A stretch of 64,000 bases of DNA, taken from NCBI RefSeq assembly GCF_000284515.1, contig NC_017668.1, forward strand, positions 310,001 through 374,000, read 5' to 3'. The notes beneath the pieces were generated by a model. That model was given only the letters and a program-made list of their open reading frames with translations. It did not search any database and was not told the origin of the DNA. Origin of the DNA: Halobacillus halophilus DSM 2266. Lineage in GTDB: Bacteria > Bacillota > Bacilli > Bacillales > Halobacillaceae. Positions within the stretch are counted from its first letter, which is position 1; every line of letters begins with the position of its first letter. Shown piece after piece: positions 9,624 through 17,473 of the stretch. A program made the position numbers and the translations under genes.

Positions 9624-10246
9624 GGCTCTGTTATAGTTTATTGTTGATTTTTCATAAGGCTTATTTTGCAATAGGGCCGGATTGTGGAAGACTCAGCTTC
9701 GAGATAAATTGGGCCCGTTACGCTGTGAGGAGGGGGCTGGTGGGGAAATAACTCGCTTTCCTATGGGGGAACGGTGAGCTTCCTCGCTCGTTTCACTCCC
9801 TGCGGGATCTCACCTGATTCCTTCTCCCATGGGAGTCTCGCCATTTCCCCACCATCCCCAGCTTTATTAGGAAGAACGGCCCCTTCGGAAAAAGAGAATT
9901 CTGTTCTCCTTAACCTAGCTGGAATGCTTATATAACAGGCTCTATCCCATAGTTTCAGCCTGATATAAGGATAAAGCTCATGTAGTATTTCTTCTCAAGA
10001 GGTGAAGGGTAAAGCGGTTTCGAGCTTCTGATTTGGCAAAGTCCGGAGGGGGATGATGTAGACTCCTGTGGGATGAAAATGACAGGGGAGACCCCGGAAG
10101 GCGAAGCCTGAGGAGGCTCCGCGCATTCCCACGGAAAGCGAAATCATCCCCCGAAGGACTGTCCTCTCAGCCTAAATATCTCGAAACTGAGTCTTACAGA
10201 AAAGGGAGCTTTACCTTAATAACAACACGGAAGATTAACAGAGCCC
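9624..10246. repeat. Composite intergenic repeat, copy A (inverted relative to the others)
   Basis: The outer ends are complementary: GGCTCTGTTA at the left and the reverse complement of a similar sequence (aacagagcc) at the right. Inside them, AAGACTCAGCTTCGAGATA pairs with TATCTCGAAACTGAGTCTT. Two hairpin modules lie between: type I at 9735-9861, read on the minus strand, and type II at 10040-10160, read on the plus strand. The other four copies have type II first, so this copy is flipped. No gene is seen here; it fills most of the UDG-yndJ gap. Confidence 0.85.
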
Positions 10247-10390
10247 AAAAATTTAAATTGACTGTAGAGGGAGAAGTACTTAGTGAGCATCTCGATTTTC
10301 TGTAGCAGAGCTAACCTTTCTGGGGCGGGTTTTGATAAAATATAGAAAAGAGGATGATATGACCGTCCTATGATAGGGGGAGGAAATCTT

Positions 10391-12055
10391 TTGAAAAATC
10401 CCGGAAGTTGGAATGCCCTGGCTGGAGCATTTTTATTTCTAATCTGGGTCATCTTTTTTCAAGGAAGCGGTATTGATCTGGTCTTAGGTTTTGCATTTCT
10501 TGTACTTGTCCCCTTGTTACTGGAAGAAGCCGTTCAGAGTGCGGAGGGGAGCCGCCCGGAAAAGTGGCTGTGGAACGTCATGAGCTGTTCTTTACCTTTT
10601 TCAGCTGCAGGTATGATCGCCATTTCGCTGCCGTCAGGAAATGAAGCAGGGTGGTGGGCGGCCGTCTGGTTTTTTTATACACTTCTCATCGCTTTTGGAG
10701 GTTTCATGAGGCTGTTGGGCAGAGGGTTTGGACCTGTCGAAGAAACTGTCATTGATGTTGGTTTGATTTACATAGCGATTGGAGGAGGGTGGCTGGTATG
10801 TTCCAGTGCAGGATGGACTGGTATCTTCCCATATTCAGAGACGATTCTTCAGCTCACCGTGGTTCACTATCATTATGCTGCTTTTGTGGTACCACTGGTG
10901 ACAGGGTTCTTTGGACGTTACCGTGCTGAATGTAACAGAATTAGGAAGAATTTTATGGTTACCCCATACTTATGGTTAGCAGCCGGAGTGATGGCGGTTC
11001 CTTTCATTACTAGCCCTGGTTTAAGTTTGGGGGCTCCTTTTACATCAATTGCAGCAGGGATTTATTTCCTTGTTCTGGTCTGGCTTTGTTTATGGTGGTT
11101 TTGGCTCTCTGTTTATTTTAAATTGTGGATTGGAATGGCATTGCGTTCAGCATCTCTCCTTCTTTTAGGAACTATGTTGCTTGCTCTATTCACTAGTTTG
11201 AACATATGGTTAGAAGTTTATTGGCTGCAGTTGAATACAATCGTTGGCTATCAAGGTCTGTGGATAGCGTCCGTTTTTTCCATTTTATCTGCTTTAGCAT
11301 GGCGCGGCGTTCATGCTCCAAAAAGGCATGCCTACACCGTTTTTCCTATTAGTCATATACGAGCTGAACGAGGGAGTATTAATCCTACAATAGATTATAA
11401 ACCCTGGGCAGCTTCTCATGAATATGTGACAGGGCTTGTGCAAGATTGGAGTCCTTTTAACAGTCGTCGTTTTCATTCGGAATACATGGATTCACTGGTG
11501 AAAAGGTGGTTCCTACATACCGATGACTTTCATGTTCAAGCGTCTATTCAATGGGCCAGAGGATTTCGATCAATAGCCGGCCGGATAAGCCAATGGGGAC
11601 TTCCGCCATCCGGATGTGTGGCACTTCAAGGAGAAGCTATATCTATTTCTGACTATAAAGATGGTCGAAACTTGGTGAGAGCGTGGATAACACGTAACAA
11701 ACAAACCAAGGAACCGCTAAATACAGCTTTATATTCTTTTCATGAACATGCAGGTGAAACCTATTTTAATATAGGTTTCCCTGTACCACATGGAGTCCTG
11801 ACGGTTATTGGACGGCTTGAGACAGATGGAAAAGGCGGGCTGATGTTAGAAACCATGCGGCGTGAGGATGGCCGAGGAGATGAAGGAATCTACTTTACCC
11901 TCGGGGAATGGACGATGCGGCTTCCAGTACGCGGGATGTTTCACGTGAAAAAAGCGGAGACAGAAGGAGCTTTGCTTGGGGATCTTTGCCTGCACCTTGG
12001 TTATATTAATCTTTTGCATATCCAATATCAGATGAAAGAAATACGAGTCGGATAG
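10391..12055 (+). CDS. yndJ: YndJ-like membrane protein
   Basis: About 554 residues. The N-terminal ~310 residues hold about nine hydrophobic helices, including the VVHYHYAAFVVPLV stretch that resembles a conserved YndJ motif. The C-terminal ~240 residues are soluble and probably face outward or the cytoplasm (YFNIGFPVPHG, GEWTMRLP). The length agrees with B. subtilis YndJ (about 550). Its function is unknown despite the 'transporter' label some databases use. TTG 10391 is preferred over ATG 10370 because GGGGGAGG lies seven bases before the TTG. It stands alone between a repeat element and the toxin-antitoxin locus. Confidence 0.72.
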   Translation: MKNPGSWNALAGAFLFLIWVIFFQGSGIDLVLGFAFLVLVPLLLEEAVQSAEGSRPEKWLWNVMSCSLPFSAAGMIAISLPSGNEAGWWAAVWFFYTLLIAFGGFMRLLGRGFGPVEETVIDVGLIYIAIGGGWLVCSSAGWTGIFPYSETILQLTVVHYHYAAFVVPLVTGFFGRYRAECNRIRKNFMVTPYLWLAAGVMAVPFITSPGLSLGAPFTSIAAGIYFLVLVWLCLWWFWLSVYFKLWIGMALRSASLLLLGTMLLALFTSLNIWLEVYWLQLNTIVGYQGLWIASVFSILSALAWRGVHAPKRHAYTVFPISHIRAERGSINPTIDYKPWAASHEYVTGLVQDWSPFNSRRFHSEYMDSLVKRWFLHTDDFHVQASIQWARGFRSIAGRISQWGLPPSGCVALQGEAISISDYKDGRNLVRAWITRNKQTKEPLNTALYSFHEHAGETYFNIGFPVPHGVLTVIGRLETDGKGGLMLETMRREDGRGDEGIYFTLGEWTMRLPVRGMFHVKKAETEGALLGDLCLHLGYINLLHIQYQMKEIRVG

Positions 12056-12124
12056 TACACCGAAACTAAAGGGCCCATAGAAATAAAAGATCGTTGCTTT
12101 TTTGCTTTCGGCGTACGCGGAGTG

Positions 12125-12133
12125 TGCTATAAT
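12125..12133 (+). promoter_or_regulatory. Extended -10 promoter of the antitoxin RNA
   Basis: TGCTATAAT is a full extended -10 element (TG-N-TATAAT). The best -35 candidate (TTGCTT, 12102-12107) is at a poor 20-base spacing, so the extended -10 probably carries the promoter. Start of transcription is expected near 12140. Confidence 0.65.
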
Positions 12134-12139
12134 AAAAGC

Positions 12140-12232
12140 AAATCAGGCCACAGCTGCGACTGTGACCTGATTGGATACCGTTCGTTTCTTTTCGGTTGAG
12201 GACCCTTTCACTAATGTGAAAGGGTCTATTTA
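12140..12232 (+). ncRNA. Candidate antisense (antitoxin) RNA of a type I toxin-antitoxin pair
   Basis: The plus-strand transcript from the TGCTATAAT promoter would begin with an AATCAGG...CCTGATT hairpin (12141-12172). It would end at a GACCCTTTCAC-TAAT-GTGAAAGGGTC hairpin with a T-rich tail (12201-12231), about 90 nt in all. It is complementary to the 3' end and downstream part of the convergent holin-like toxin mRNA, the arrangement known for TxpA/RatA-type and other Firmicute type I systems. The promoter and terminator are seen; the function is inferred. Confidence 0.6.
12141..12172 (-). terminator. Terminator of the toxin mRNA (overlaps the antitoxin RNA 5' end)
   Basis: The AATCAGG-CACAG / CTGTG-CCTGATT hairpin is followed on the minus strand by TGCTTTTATT, so it can end the toxin transcript. 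The same hairpin forms the 5' stem of the antisense RNA. Confidence 0.6.
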
Positions 12233-12330
12233 TTATTGTTCATTTTTATGATCAGCGCCAGGAGTGTAATGATAAATGTCCCGAACGCCAACATAACCAT
12301 AAGCGCCTCATATGTGCTCATAACTGGCAT
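12226..12330 (-). CDS. Putative holin-like toxin of a type I toxin-antitoxin system
   Basis: A 34-residue peptide beginning MPVMSTYEALMVMLAFG, with one transmembrane helix (about residues 9-28) and ending KMNNNK. The (S/T)-x-YEAL...M..FG..I pattern is that of the small 'putative holin-like toxin' family, whose members act as membrane toxins of type I systems. AAAAGGAG lies two bases before ATG 12330 and eleven before the in-frame ATG at 12321, so MSTYEAL may be the true N-terminus. A convergent antisense RNA overlaps its 3' region, and a LexA-like box lies about 80 bases upstream. Confidence 0.75.
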   Translation of the reverse strand: MPVMSTYEALMVMLAFGTFIITLLALIIKMNNNK

Positions 12331-12400
12331 CACTCCTTTTCTATCGCCACCTAACCTAATCCTGTAGAACGGTATCTATATATAAGGATACCATATTTTT

Positions 12401-12436
12401 AATATAAATAAGAACATTTGTTCGTATTAAATGCAA
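12401..12436 (-). promoter_or_regulatory. LexA (DinR)-like box in the likely toxin promoter
   Basis: On the minus strand CGAACAAATGTTCT (12411-12424) fits the Gram-positive LexA consensus CGAAC-N4-GTTCG; the inner GAAC/GTTC is perfect. It lies between a candidate -35 (TTAATA, 12425-12430) and -10 (TATATT, 12401-12406) with an 18-base spacer. Repressor binding would block the toxin promoter. The box is clear; the promoter hexamers are only moderate matches. Confidence 0.6.
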
Positions 12437-12458
12437 AAATAGCCAGAACGTACCATAT

Positions 12459-12515
12459 TTAACCACCTCAGGTCATCCAATATCTGGATGACCTGAGGTG
12501 GTTAATTTTTCTTTT
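12459..12515. terminator. Very strong hairpin downstream of nrdB
   Basis: A 19-bp perfect stem (AACCACCTCAGGTCATCCA and its complement, loop ATATC). The T-rich tail is on the plus-strand side (AATTTTTCTTTTTTT); on the minus strand, the nrdB direction, it is followed by AAATATGG. It therefore looks like a plus-strand terminator, although it may also stabilise or end the nrdAB mRNA. Confidence 0.7.
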
Positions 12516-12522
12516 TTTAGTT

Positions 12523-13563
12523 TTAAAGTTCGTCGAAGCCATTGGTTTCGGATACTTTGGTGTACTGCCTGGATTTCTGCTCGAAGAAATCCGATTTACC
12601 TTCGTCGACTTCCTGGTAAGCTTTGATCCACTTCAATGGGTTTTCGTTATACTCAGGAAAAGGCTTTTCTGCTCCTAGTAACCGACATCTTTTATTGGCC
12701 ATGAAGCGAATATAGTCTTCCAGATCACCGATAGGAATGCCGGGGAAGCGGTCTCCTATAATATGATGAGCCCACTTGATTTCAAGTTCGACTGCCTCTT
12801 CGAATGTACTTTTGACAAATTGACGGTATTTCTCTTCGTCCAACTGCGGATTCTCATTTAATGTTTCATTAAATATACGGCAAAACAGACTCACGTGGAT
12901 TTGTTCATCTCTATTAATATAATTAATCATAGTGCTCGTCGATACCATCTTATTGTTACGTGCCAGGTTATAAAAGAAAGCGAATCCTGCATAAAAGAAT
13001 AAGCCTTCCAGGACTACATCATAAACGATAGACTTTAAAAAGGTTTCTACAGAAGGATCATCCGCAAAAGCCTGGTACCCATCTGTAATGAACTGGTTTC
13101 TCTCAATAAGGACATCATCGTGCTTCCAGTATTCAAAAATCTCTTCCTGTTCACCCTGATCCACCAGAGTTGATAACACATAAGAATAGGATTGATTATG
13201 GACCACTTCCTGGAAAGCTAATACCTGCATGAGTGCAGATAAGCTCGAGTCAGTTAAATAGTCAGCTATCTTTCCAGAATAGTCCGTTTGAATAGAGTCC
13301 AGGAAGGCAAGAAGTCCAATAATTTTTTTAAACGTCGCCTGTTCCTGATCGGACAGGGTACCCCATTGTTTTAAGTCATTGCTCATATTAATTTCATTTG
13401 GAATCCAGAAATTAGCCAGCATATTTTTATACATAGGATACGCCCAGGAGTAGCGGGTATCATCCCAGTTAAGTACGTTGGAGCTTCTGCCGTTGATAAT
13501 GCCTGTAGAAACATTAGGGGCCTGGTGGTCAACTAGTTTTCGTTTTTGAATGGTTTCATTCAT
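12523..13563 (-). CDS. nrdB: Ribonucleoside-diphosphate reductase, class I beta subunit
   Basis: Radical-generating R2 subunit of 346 residues, ferritin-like fold, cytoplasmic. The dimetal ligands are visible: Asp in LAFLDSIQ, Glu/His in FQEVVHNQSY with the radical Tyr four residues after the His, Glu in VLEGLFFY, and Glu/His in RDEQIHVSL. The LDSIQ form resembles class Ia (NrdB) more than typical Bacillus NrdF. GGAGG lies eight bases before the ATG. It follows nrdA by 15 bases in the same operon, and no nrdI or nrdH is next to it. Confidence 0.93.
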   Translation of the reverse strand: MNETIQKRKLVDHQAPNVSTGIINGRSSNVLNWDDTRYSWAYPMYKNMLANFWIPNEINMSNDLKQWGTLSDQEQATFKKIIGLLAFLDSIQTDYSGKIADYLTDSSLSALMQVLAFQEVVHNQSYSYVLSTLVDQGEQEEIFEYWKHDDVLIERNQFITDGYQAFADDPSVETFLKSIVYDVVLEGLFFYAGFAFFYNLARNNKMVSTSTMINYINRDEQIHVSLFCRIFNETLNENPQLDEEKYRQFVKSTFEEAVELEIKWAHHIIGDRFPGIPIGDLEDYIRFMANKRCRLLGAEKPFPEYNENPLKWIKAYQEVDEGKSDFFEQKSRQYTKVSETNGFDEL

Positions 13564-13578
13564 ATGTTTGTCCTCCTT

Positions 13579-15813
13579 TTATGAAGAGCAGCTTTCGCAT
13601 TCGTCGTATTCACCCTGACTAGAAGTGGATCTCGTGTAATAGGTCGTTTTTAAACCTGATTTCCACGCGTCAATATGCAGATCTAATAGTTCTTTAGCAT
13701 GTATAGAATTTCGAACATATATATTAAATGATATGGATTGATCAATATATTTTTGACGTACAGCATTTTGCTGTATGCTTGTATGCTGGTCTATATCGTA
13801 AGCCGATTTGTAATACCAGAACGTTTCCGGGCTGAGGTCCGGGGCTGTTACCGGGATTTTATAATCTTTCTTTTCCTCCGAATAAAACCGCTTAAAGATT
13901 GGATCGATGCTCGCTGTGCTTCCAGCGATAAGAGAAGTACTGGAATTAGGGGCAACAGCCATTAAATATCCATTCCGTATCCCATCGTGCTGAACCTTAT
14001 TCTTTAAGGCCTTCCAGTTCCAATCCTCATCTTGATCAAACGCCCGTTTAACAAAGAATTCTCCTGTAGACCAATCAGATCCCTCAAATAAAGGATAACT
14101 CCCTTTCTCGGCTGCTAATTCGCTGCTGGCTTCAATGGTGTAATAGGCAATTGCCTGGTACACTTCTTCCGCATAATTTACGGCTCTTTCAGATTCCCAG
14201 GCTATTTTCTTTTGAGCAAGCAAGTGAGCCCAGCCGAATGTGCCAAGACCAATGCCTCGGTAAGACTGGTTGGTCAATTGAGCCTGCAGAACCGGGATGG
14301 TATTTTCATCAATTACGTTATCCAGCATTCGTACCTGAATGGAAACTAAACGCTTTAAAACCCCTTCAGGCACGGCGCGGCCGAGATTAACACTGGAGAG
14401 ATTACATACTACAAAATCCCCCGGGTTTTTAACCGTTATAATTTTTCCTTCTTCTAAATATTGTTCTTCCTGAAGGGTTGGGCTCTGGTTCTGAGTAATT
14501 TCTGTACATAGGTTGCTGCAATAGATCATTCCTGCGTGACGATTGGGATTCATACGGTTCACTTCATCGCGGTAGAACATGTAAGGTGTACCTGTTTCGA
14601 GCTGGCCCACCATAATTTTTTTCATAATGTCTATAGCCGCTACTTTTTCTTTCGACAGCTCTGGATGATTGACACAGGCTTCGTACCTTTCGCGGAAGGT
14701 CCCTCTGCCGCGCTCTTCATCATAAGCATCTTCCAAAGAAAAGCCCATAACGTCACGAACTTCATGAGGATCGAATAAATACCAGTCTTCACGATTTTCT
14801 ACAGCTTCCATAAATACATCTGGGATCGATACACCGGTAAATAAATCATGGGTGCGCTGTCGTTCGTCCCCGTTGTTTAAACGGCTGTCAAGAAAAGGGA
14901 AAATGTCCTTATGCCATATATCCAGATACACGGCAATCGCTCCTTGCCGCTGCCCGAGCTGATCTACACTGACTGCGGTATTATTCAGTTGCTTCATCCA
15001 TGGGATAACGCCTGAAGAAACGTCTTTAAACCCTCGAATGTCACTTCCACGACTTCTAATTTTTCCAAGATAAACACCAATTCCTCCGCCGTGTTTGCTC
15101 AAGTTCGCTATATCTGTATTGCTGTCATAAATGGACTGCAGACTGTCATCTACCGTGTCAATAAAACAAGAGCTTAACTGGCCATATCTTTTTCCTGCGT
15201 TAGCGAGAGTAGGCGTAGCGACTGTCATGTATAAATGGCTTAAAGCCCAATAGGCTTCTTTTATAAGTCCCATCCGTACTGACTTATTCTCCTGAGACAT
15301 GATTACCATCGAAATGATCATAAACCGTTCTTGCGGAAGCTCATATACGTCTTTGGACTTGGAACGTGCTAAGTATCGATCGCTTAAAGTTTTAAGACCA
15401 ATATAAGTAAATAAGTGATCACGTTCTGGTGCAAGGATATCTTCAAGTTGATCTATTTCCTCTTTGGAATATTCAGCAAGCAACGATTTTGAATAGATTT
15501 CTTCATTCGTTAAAATCTCGATTAATGAATAAAATCTCTTATAGGGGGTCTCCTCCATACGGTTGTAAGCTGAATTTTTGTACATTTGATCCAAGTGAAT
15601 CCTGCTCGCGGCAAAGGTCCAATCAGGTGCTGACTCGTCCATTTCAGCCAGACACTCAAGTATTAATGCTTTGGATTGCTCTTCATCAGTCATTTGATTC
15701 AGCCCAAGCCCTGGAACTTTTTTTAGTATTCGTTCCACATCCAACTGGGGAAATTCTTTTTGAATGTCGATTAGCTTCTGCTCCCATTCTGTTTGCATAG
15801 ATTGAACGCTCAT
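13579..15813 (-). CDS. nrdA: Ribonucleoside-diphosphate reductase, class I alpha subunit
   Basis: Catalytic R1 subunit, about 744 residues. The active-site cysteines are present: SSCFIDTVDD (~215), the thiyl-radical Cys in YCSNLCTEI (~425), and VCNLSSVNLG (~460). The C-terminal redox pair is CESCSS. The dNTP-binding NCxxE-type and PNSSTSLIAGSTASIDP motifs are present. The N-terminal ~90 residues do not show an obvious ATP-cone, so activity inhibition by dATP may be absent. ATG 15813 is chosen (AAGGAG nine bases upstream); the in-frame ATG at 15837 has no site. It is the first gene of the nrdAB operon, downstream of a B12 riboswitch and NrdR-like boxes. Confidence 0.94.
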   Translation of the reverse strand: MSVQSMQTEWEQKLIDIQKEFPQLDVERILKKVPGLGLNQMTDEEQSKALILECLAEMDESAPDWTFAASRIHLDQMYKNSAYNRMEETPYKRFYSLIEILTNEEIYSKSLLAEYSKEEIDQLEDILAPERDHLFTYIGLKTLSDRYLARSKSKDVYELPQERFMIISMVIMSQENKSVRMGLIKEAYWALSHLYMTVATPTLANAGKRYGQLSSCFIDTVDDSLQSIYDSNTDIANLSKHGGGIGVYLGKIRSRGSDIRGFKDVSSGVIPWMKQLNNTAVSVDQLGQRQGAIAVYLDIWHKDIFPFLDSRLNNGDERQRTHDLFTGVSIPDVFMEAVENREDWYLFDPHEVRDVMGFSLEDAYDEERGRGTFRERYEACVNHPELSKEKVAAIDIMKKIMVGQLETGTPYMFYRDEVNRMNPNRHAGMIYCSNLCTEITQNQSPTLQEEQYLEEGKIITVKNPGDFVVCNLSSVNLGRAVPEGVLKRLVSIQVRMLDNVIDENTIPVLQAQLTNQSYRGIGLGTFGWAHLLAQKKIAWESERAVNYAEEVYQAIAYYTIEASSELAAEKGSYPLFEGSDWSTGEFFVKRAFDQDEDWNWKALKNKVQHDGIRNGYLMAVAPNSSTSLIAGSTASIDPIFKRFYSEEKKDYKIPVTAPDLSPETFWYYKSAYDIDQHTSIQQNAVRQKYIDQSISFNIYVRNSIHAKELLDLHIDAWKSGLKTTYYTRSTSSQGEYDECESCSS

Positions 15814-15851
15814 GTATTCGTACTCCTTTTTATTCATAGGTGATTTCGGAC

Positions 15852-15888
15852 ATAAAAAAATCCGCTCACTTATTGAGCGGATGAAACC
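15852..15888 (-). terminator. Expression-platform terminator of the nrdAB riboswitch
   Basis: Minus-strand ATCCGCTCA-ATAA-GTGAGCGGAT stem followed by seven T residues, about 40 bases before the nrdA start. It fits transcription termination when B12 is bound. A competing fold may use 'tgcctcgttcta' (15890-15905) and the gaggtattc region. Confidence 0.85.
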
Positions 15889-15959
15889 ATAGAACGAGGC
15901 AAATTAACCGTACGAATACCTCATTCTATCGCTTCATCTTCTCAATCCCCGAAGAAGTT

Positions 15960-16125
15960 GAAACTTCAGCGAATAAAGACAGGTCTCCTGACTTACGCTC
16001 GATTCTACTATGGTCCTTCCCGTACCTGGGCACAGTGGATGATCCATTTCGCGAACGCTAACAGTTGCGGGGGCAGTTCCGGCTCTCTCCGGATTCCCTA
16101 TTAAGCCTGATGGCATCTTTGATTC
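15960..16125 (-). promoter_or_regulatory. Cobalamin (B12) riboswitch upstream of nrdAB
   Basis: Read on the minus strand, the aptamer has the family landmarks in order: ATCAGGCTTAATAGGGAATC, a GCCGGAAC element, the B12-box-adjacent CTGCCCCCGCAACTGT, and GTCAGGAGACCTGTCT closing the core. It is followed by an intrinsic terminator just before nrdA. B12 would switch off this B12-independent reductase, a known arrangement in bacteria that also carry a B12-dependent class II enzyme. Such an enzyme is therefore expected elsewhere in the genome (inference). Confidence 0.93.
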
Positions 16126-16129
16126 GCAT

Positions 16130-16176
16130 ATACTATATATAGTATTATTAAATAATTTTATTAGCTTATATTGTGT
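16130..16176 (-). promoter_or_regulatory. Paired NrdR-like boxes upstream of the riboswitch
   Basis: ATACTATATATAGTAT (16130-16145) matches the NrdR consensus ACACWATATATWGTGT at 14 of 16 positions. A second, weaker site, minus-strand ACACAATATAAGCTAA (16161-16176), matches its first ten positions. The sites start 31 bp apart, three helical turns, as expected for paired NrdR boxes. They overlap the probable promoter region. Confidence 0.65.
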
Positions 16177-16394
16177 TTATATCATATCTAAGATAAAAGG
16201 AAAGTGCAAACGATTTGTTAGAAACCTCACTCTTTAAAACCTATATTTTTCCACACGGAAGCTTCCAGCACACCTTTTTCCCATGTCAAAAAATTTTCAA
16301 AACGTTACTTACTTAATTATAATAAAAGGTAATGAACATTCTATGGTGAACTATACAATAATAACGGAAATAGATAAACAGGGGGATTCGAAAT

Positions 16395-17081
16395 ATGGAA
16401 CCGACATTTAATTGGCACCAGGAAGCCGCTAAACAATGGGATGAACGGGCAGAGTTTTGGAATCAACGTAGTCAGACGATGTGGGATGAGGGAAGTCGTA
16501 AAACGATTATTCCTTTTTTGAAAAATCACCTTCCCCCGGGTAATTCTGTTGCTGACCTGGGGTGTGGAGATGGATATGGCTCATATAAATTGTATAAGGA
16601 AGGCTACGAGGTCACGGGAGTAGATCTTTCTAAAGATATGATTGAACGAGCAGTGAAACGATTACAAACAGAAGGACTAGCCTTTACTCAGGGAGATTTG
16701 ACAAAGCTTCCTTTCGCTTCAGAAAGCTTTGATGGCATAATGGCCGTGAACTCTCTTGAGTGGATAGAAGTGCCTCATCAGGGACTTGAGGAAATGAAGA
16801 GGATCTTACGTCCGGGAGGCAAGCTTTGTATTGGAATACTGGGACCAACGGCCATGCCGAGGATAAATAGCTATCGAAGAGTTTATGGTGAAAAGGTGAT
16901 TTGCAACACGATGATGCCATGGGAACTTGCTAAACTGGCTGAAGAAACTGGGTGGAAATATACGGAAGGTCAAGGGGTGTATAAACGCGGGGTTGATGAG
17001 AATCAAATCGCACATCTGGACGAAGATTTAAAGCAATCCCTTACATTTATGTGGATATTCATCTTTGAAAAGCAAAATTAA
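16395..17081 (+). CDS. Class I SAM-dependent methyltransferase
   Basis: Soluble Rossmann-fold methyltransferase of 228 residues. The SAM-binding motif I is VADLGCGDGYGS (~52-63), followed by the acidic VTGVDLS (~74-80), motif IV FDGIMAVNSLEWI (~115-127) and the post-motif LRPGGKLCIG. A GGGGG site precedes the ATG by about ten bases. The substrate cannot be told from the sequence. It is monocistronic. The 200 bases after it hold a possible folded region (17135-17200, AGCCC...GGGCT ends) but no recognised motif. Confidence 0.88.
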   Translation: MEPTFNWHQEAAKQWDERAEFWNQRSQTMWDEGSRKTIIPFLKNHLPPGNSVADLGCGDGYGSYKLYKEGYEVTGVDLSKDMIERAVKRLQTEGLAFTQGDLTKLPFASESFDGIMAVNSLEWIEVPHQGLEEMKRILRPGGKLCIGILGPTAMPRINSYRRVYGEKVICNTMMPWELAKLAEETGWKYTEGQGVYKRGVDENQIAHLDEDLKQSLTFMWIFIFEKQN

Positions 17082-17290
17082 ATCAGCACAAAAACAAAAC
17101 TTCGGACTAGCCTCTGATCATGTAATAAAATACAATAAAAAGCCCGTGATTCTGTTTCGTTCGCTGAACATAATCGCGGACTTAGTTTGATGGGCTGGTA
17201 TTACGACAAAAAAAGCGATTGAAAATTTGGTTAGAAGGAGTATGATAAGGTTCAGTGATTCATATAGTGATTCAATGAGGAGGGATTGCG

Positions 17291-17434
17291 GTGGCCTGGG
17301 TCCATGCAGTGTTTTCTGTTCGGTATTTATTTATCGGTTTCTTTTCATTGACGGCGTTAAGCTTGATTACCTTCCAATCCGTAGCAATATTTCAAGCATT
17401 TCTAGATTTTTTTGAAGTCTTTCATCGGAAATAA
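17291..17434 (+). CDS. 47-residue single-helix membrane protein, unknown function
   Basis: Starts GTG with GGAGGG six bases upstream; begins MAWVHAVFSVRYLF and ends FFEVFHRK. Residues ~13-36 form one hydrophobic helix, and the remainder is amphipathic with a basic end. A terminator follows the stop within ten bases. The frame offset here gives a longer but less plausible reading without a good site, so this one is preferred. Family unknown. Confidence 0.55.
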   Translation: MAWVHAVFSVRYLFIGFFSLTALSLITFQSVAIFQAFLDFFEVFHRK

Positions 17435-17441
17435 AGAAAAG

Positions 17442-17473
17442 AGACCGGCTTTCTCAGGCTGGTCTTTTTTTCT
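17442..17473. terminator. Intrinsic terminator between convergent genes
   Basis: AGACCGGC-TTTCTCA-GGCTGGTCT stem with T7 on the plus strand; preceded by an A-rich tract that serves the minus-strand gene. Confidence 0.85.

Noticed and set aside
17135-17200. Possible riboswitch-like fold after the methyltransferase gene
   Set aside because: AGCCC/GGGCT ends pair, but no known aptamer core or terminator is recognised.
17227-17415. 62-codon plus-strand frame
   Set aside because: Poor ribosome binding site spacing and Cys/Arg-rich, unlikely composition; the overlapping GTG frame at 17291 is a better gene.
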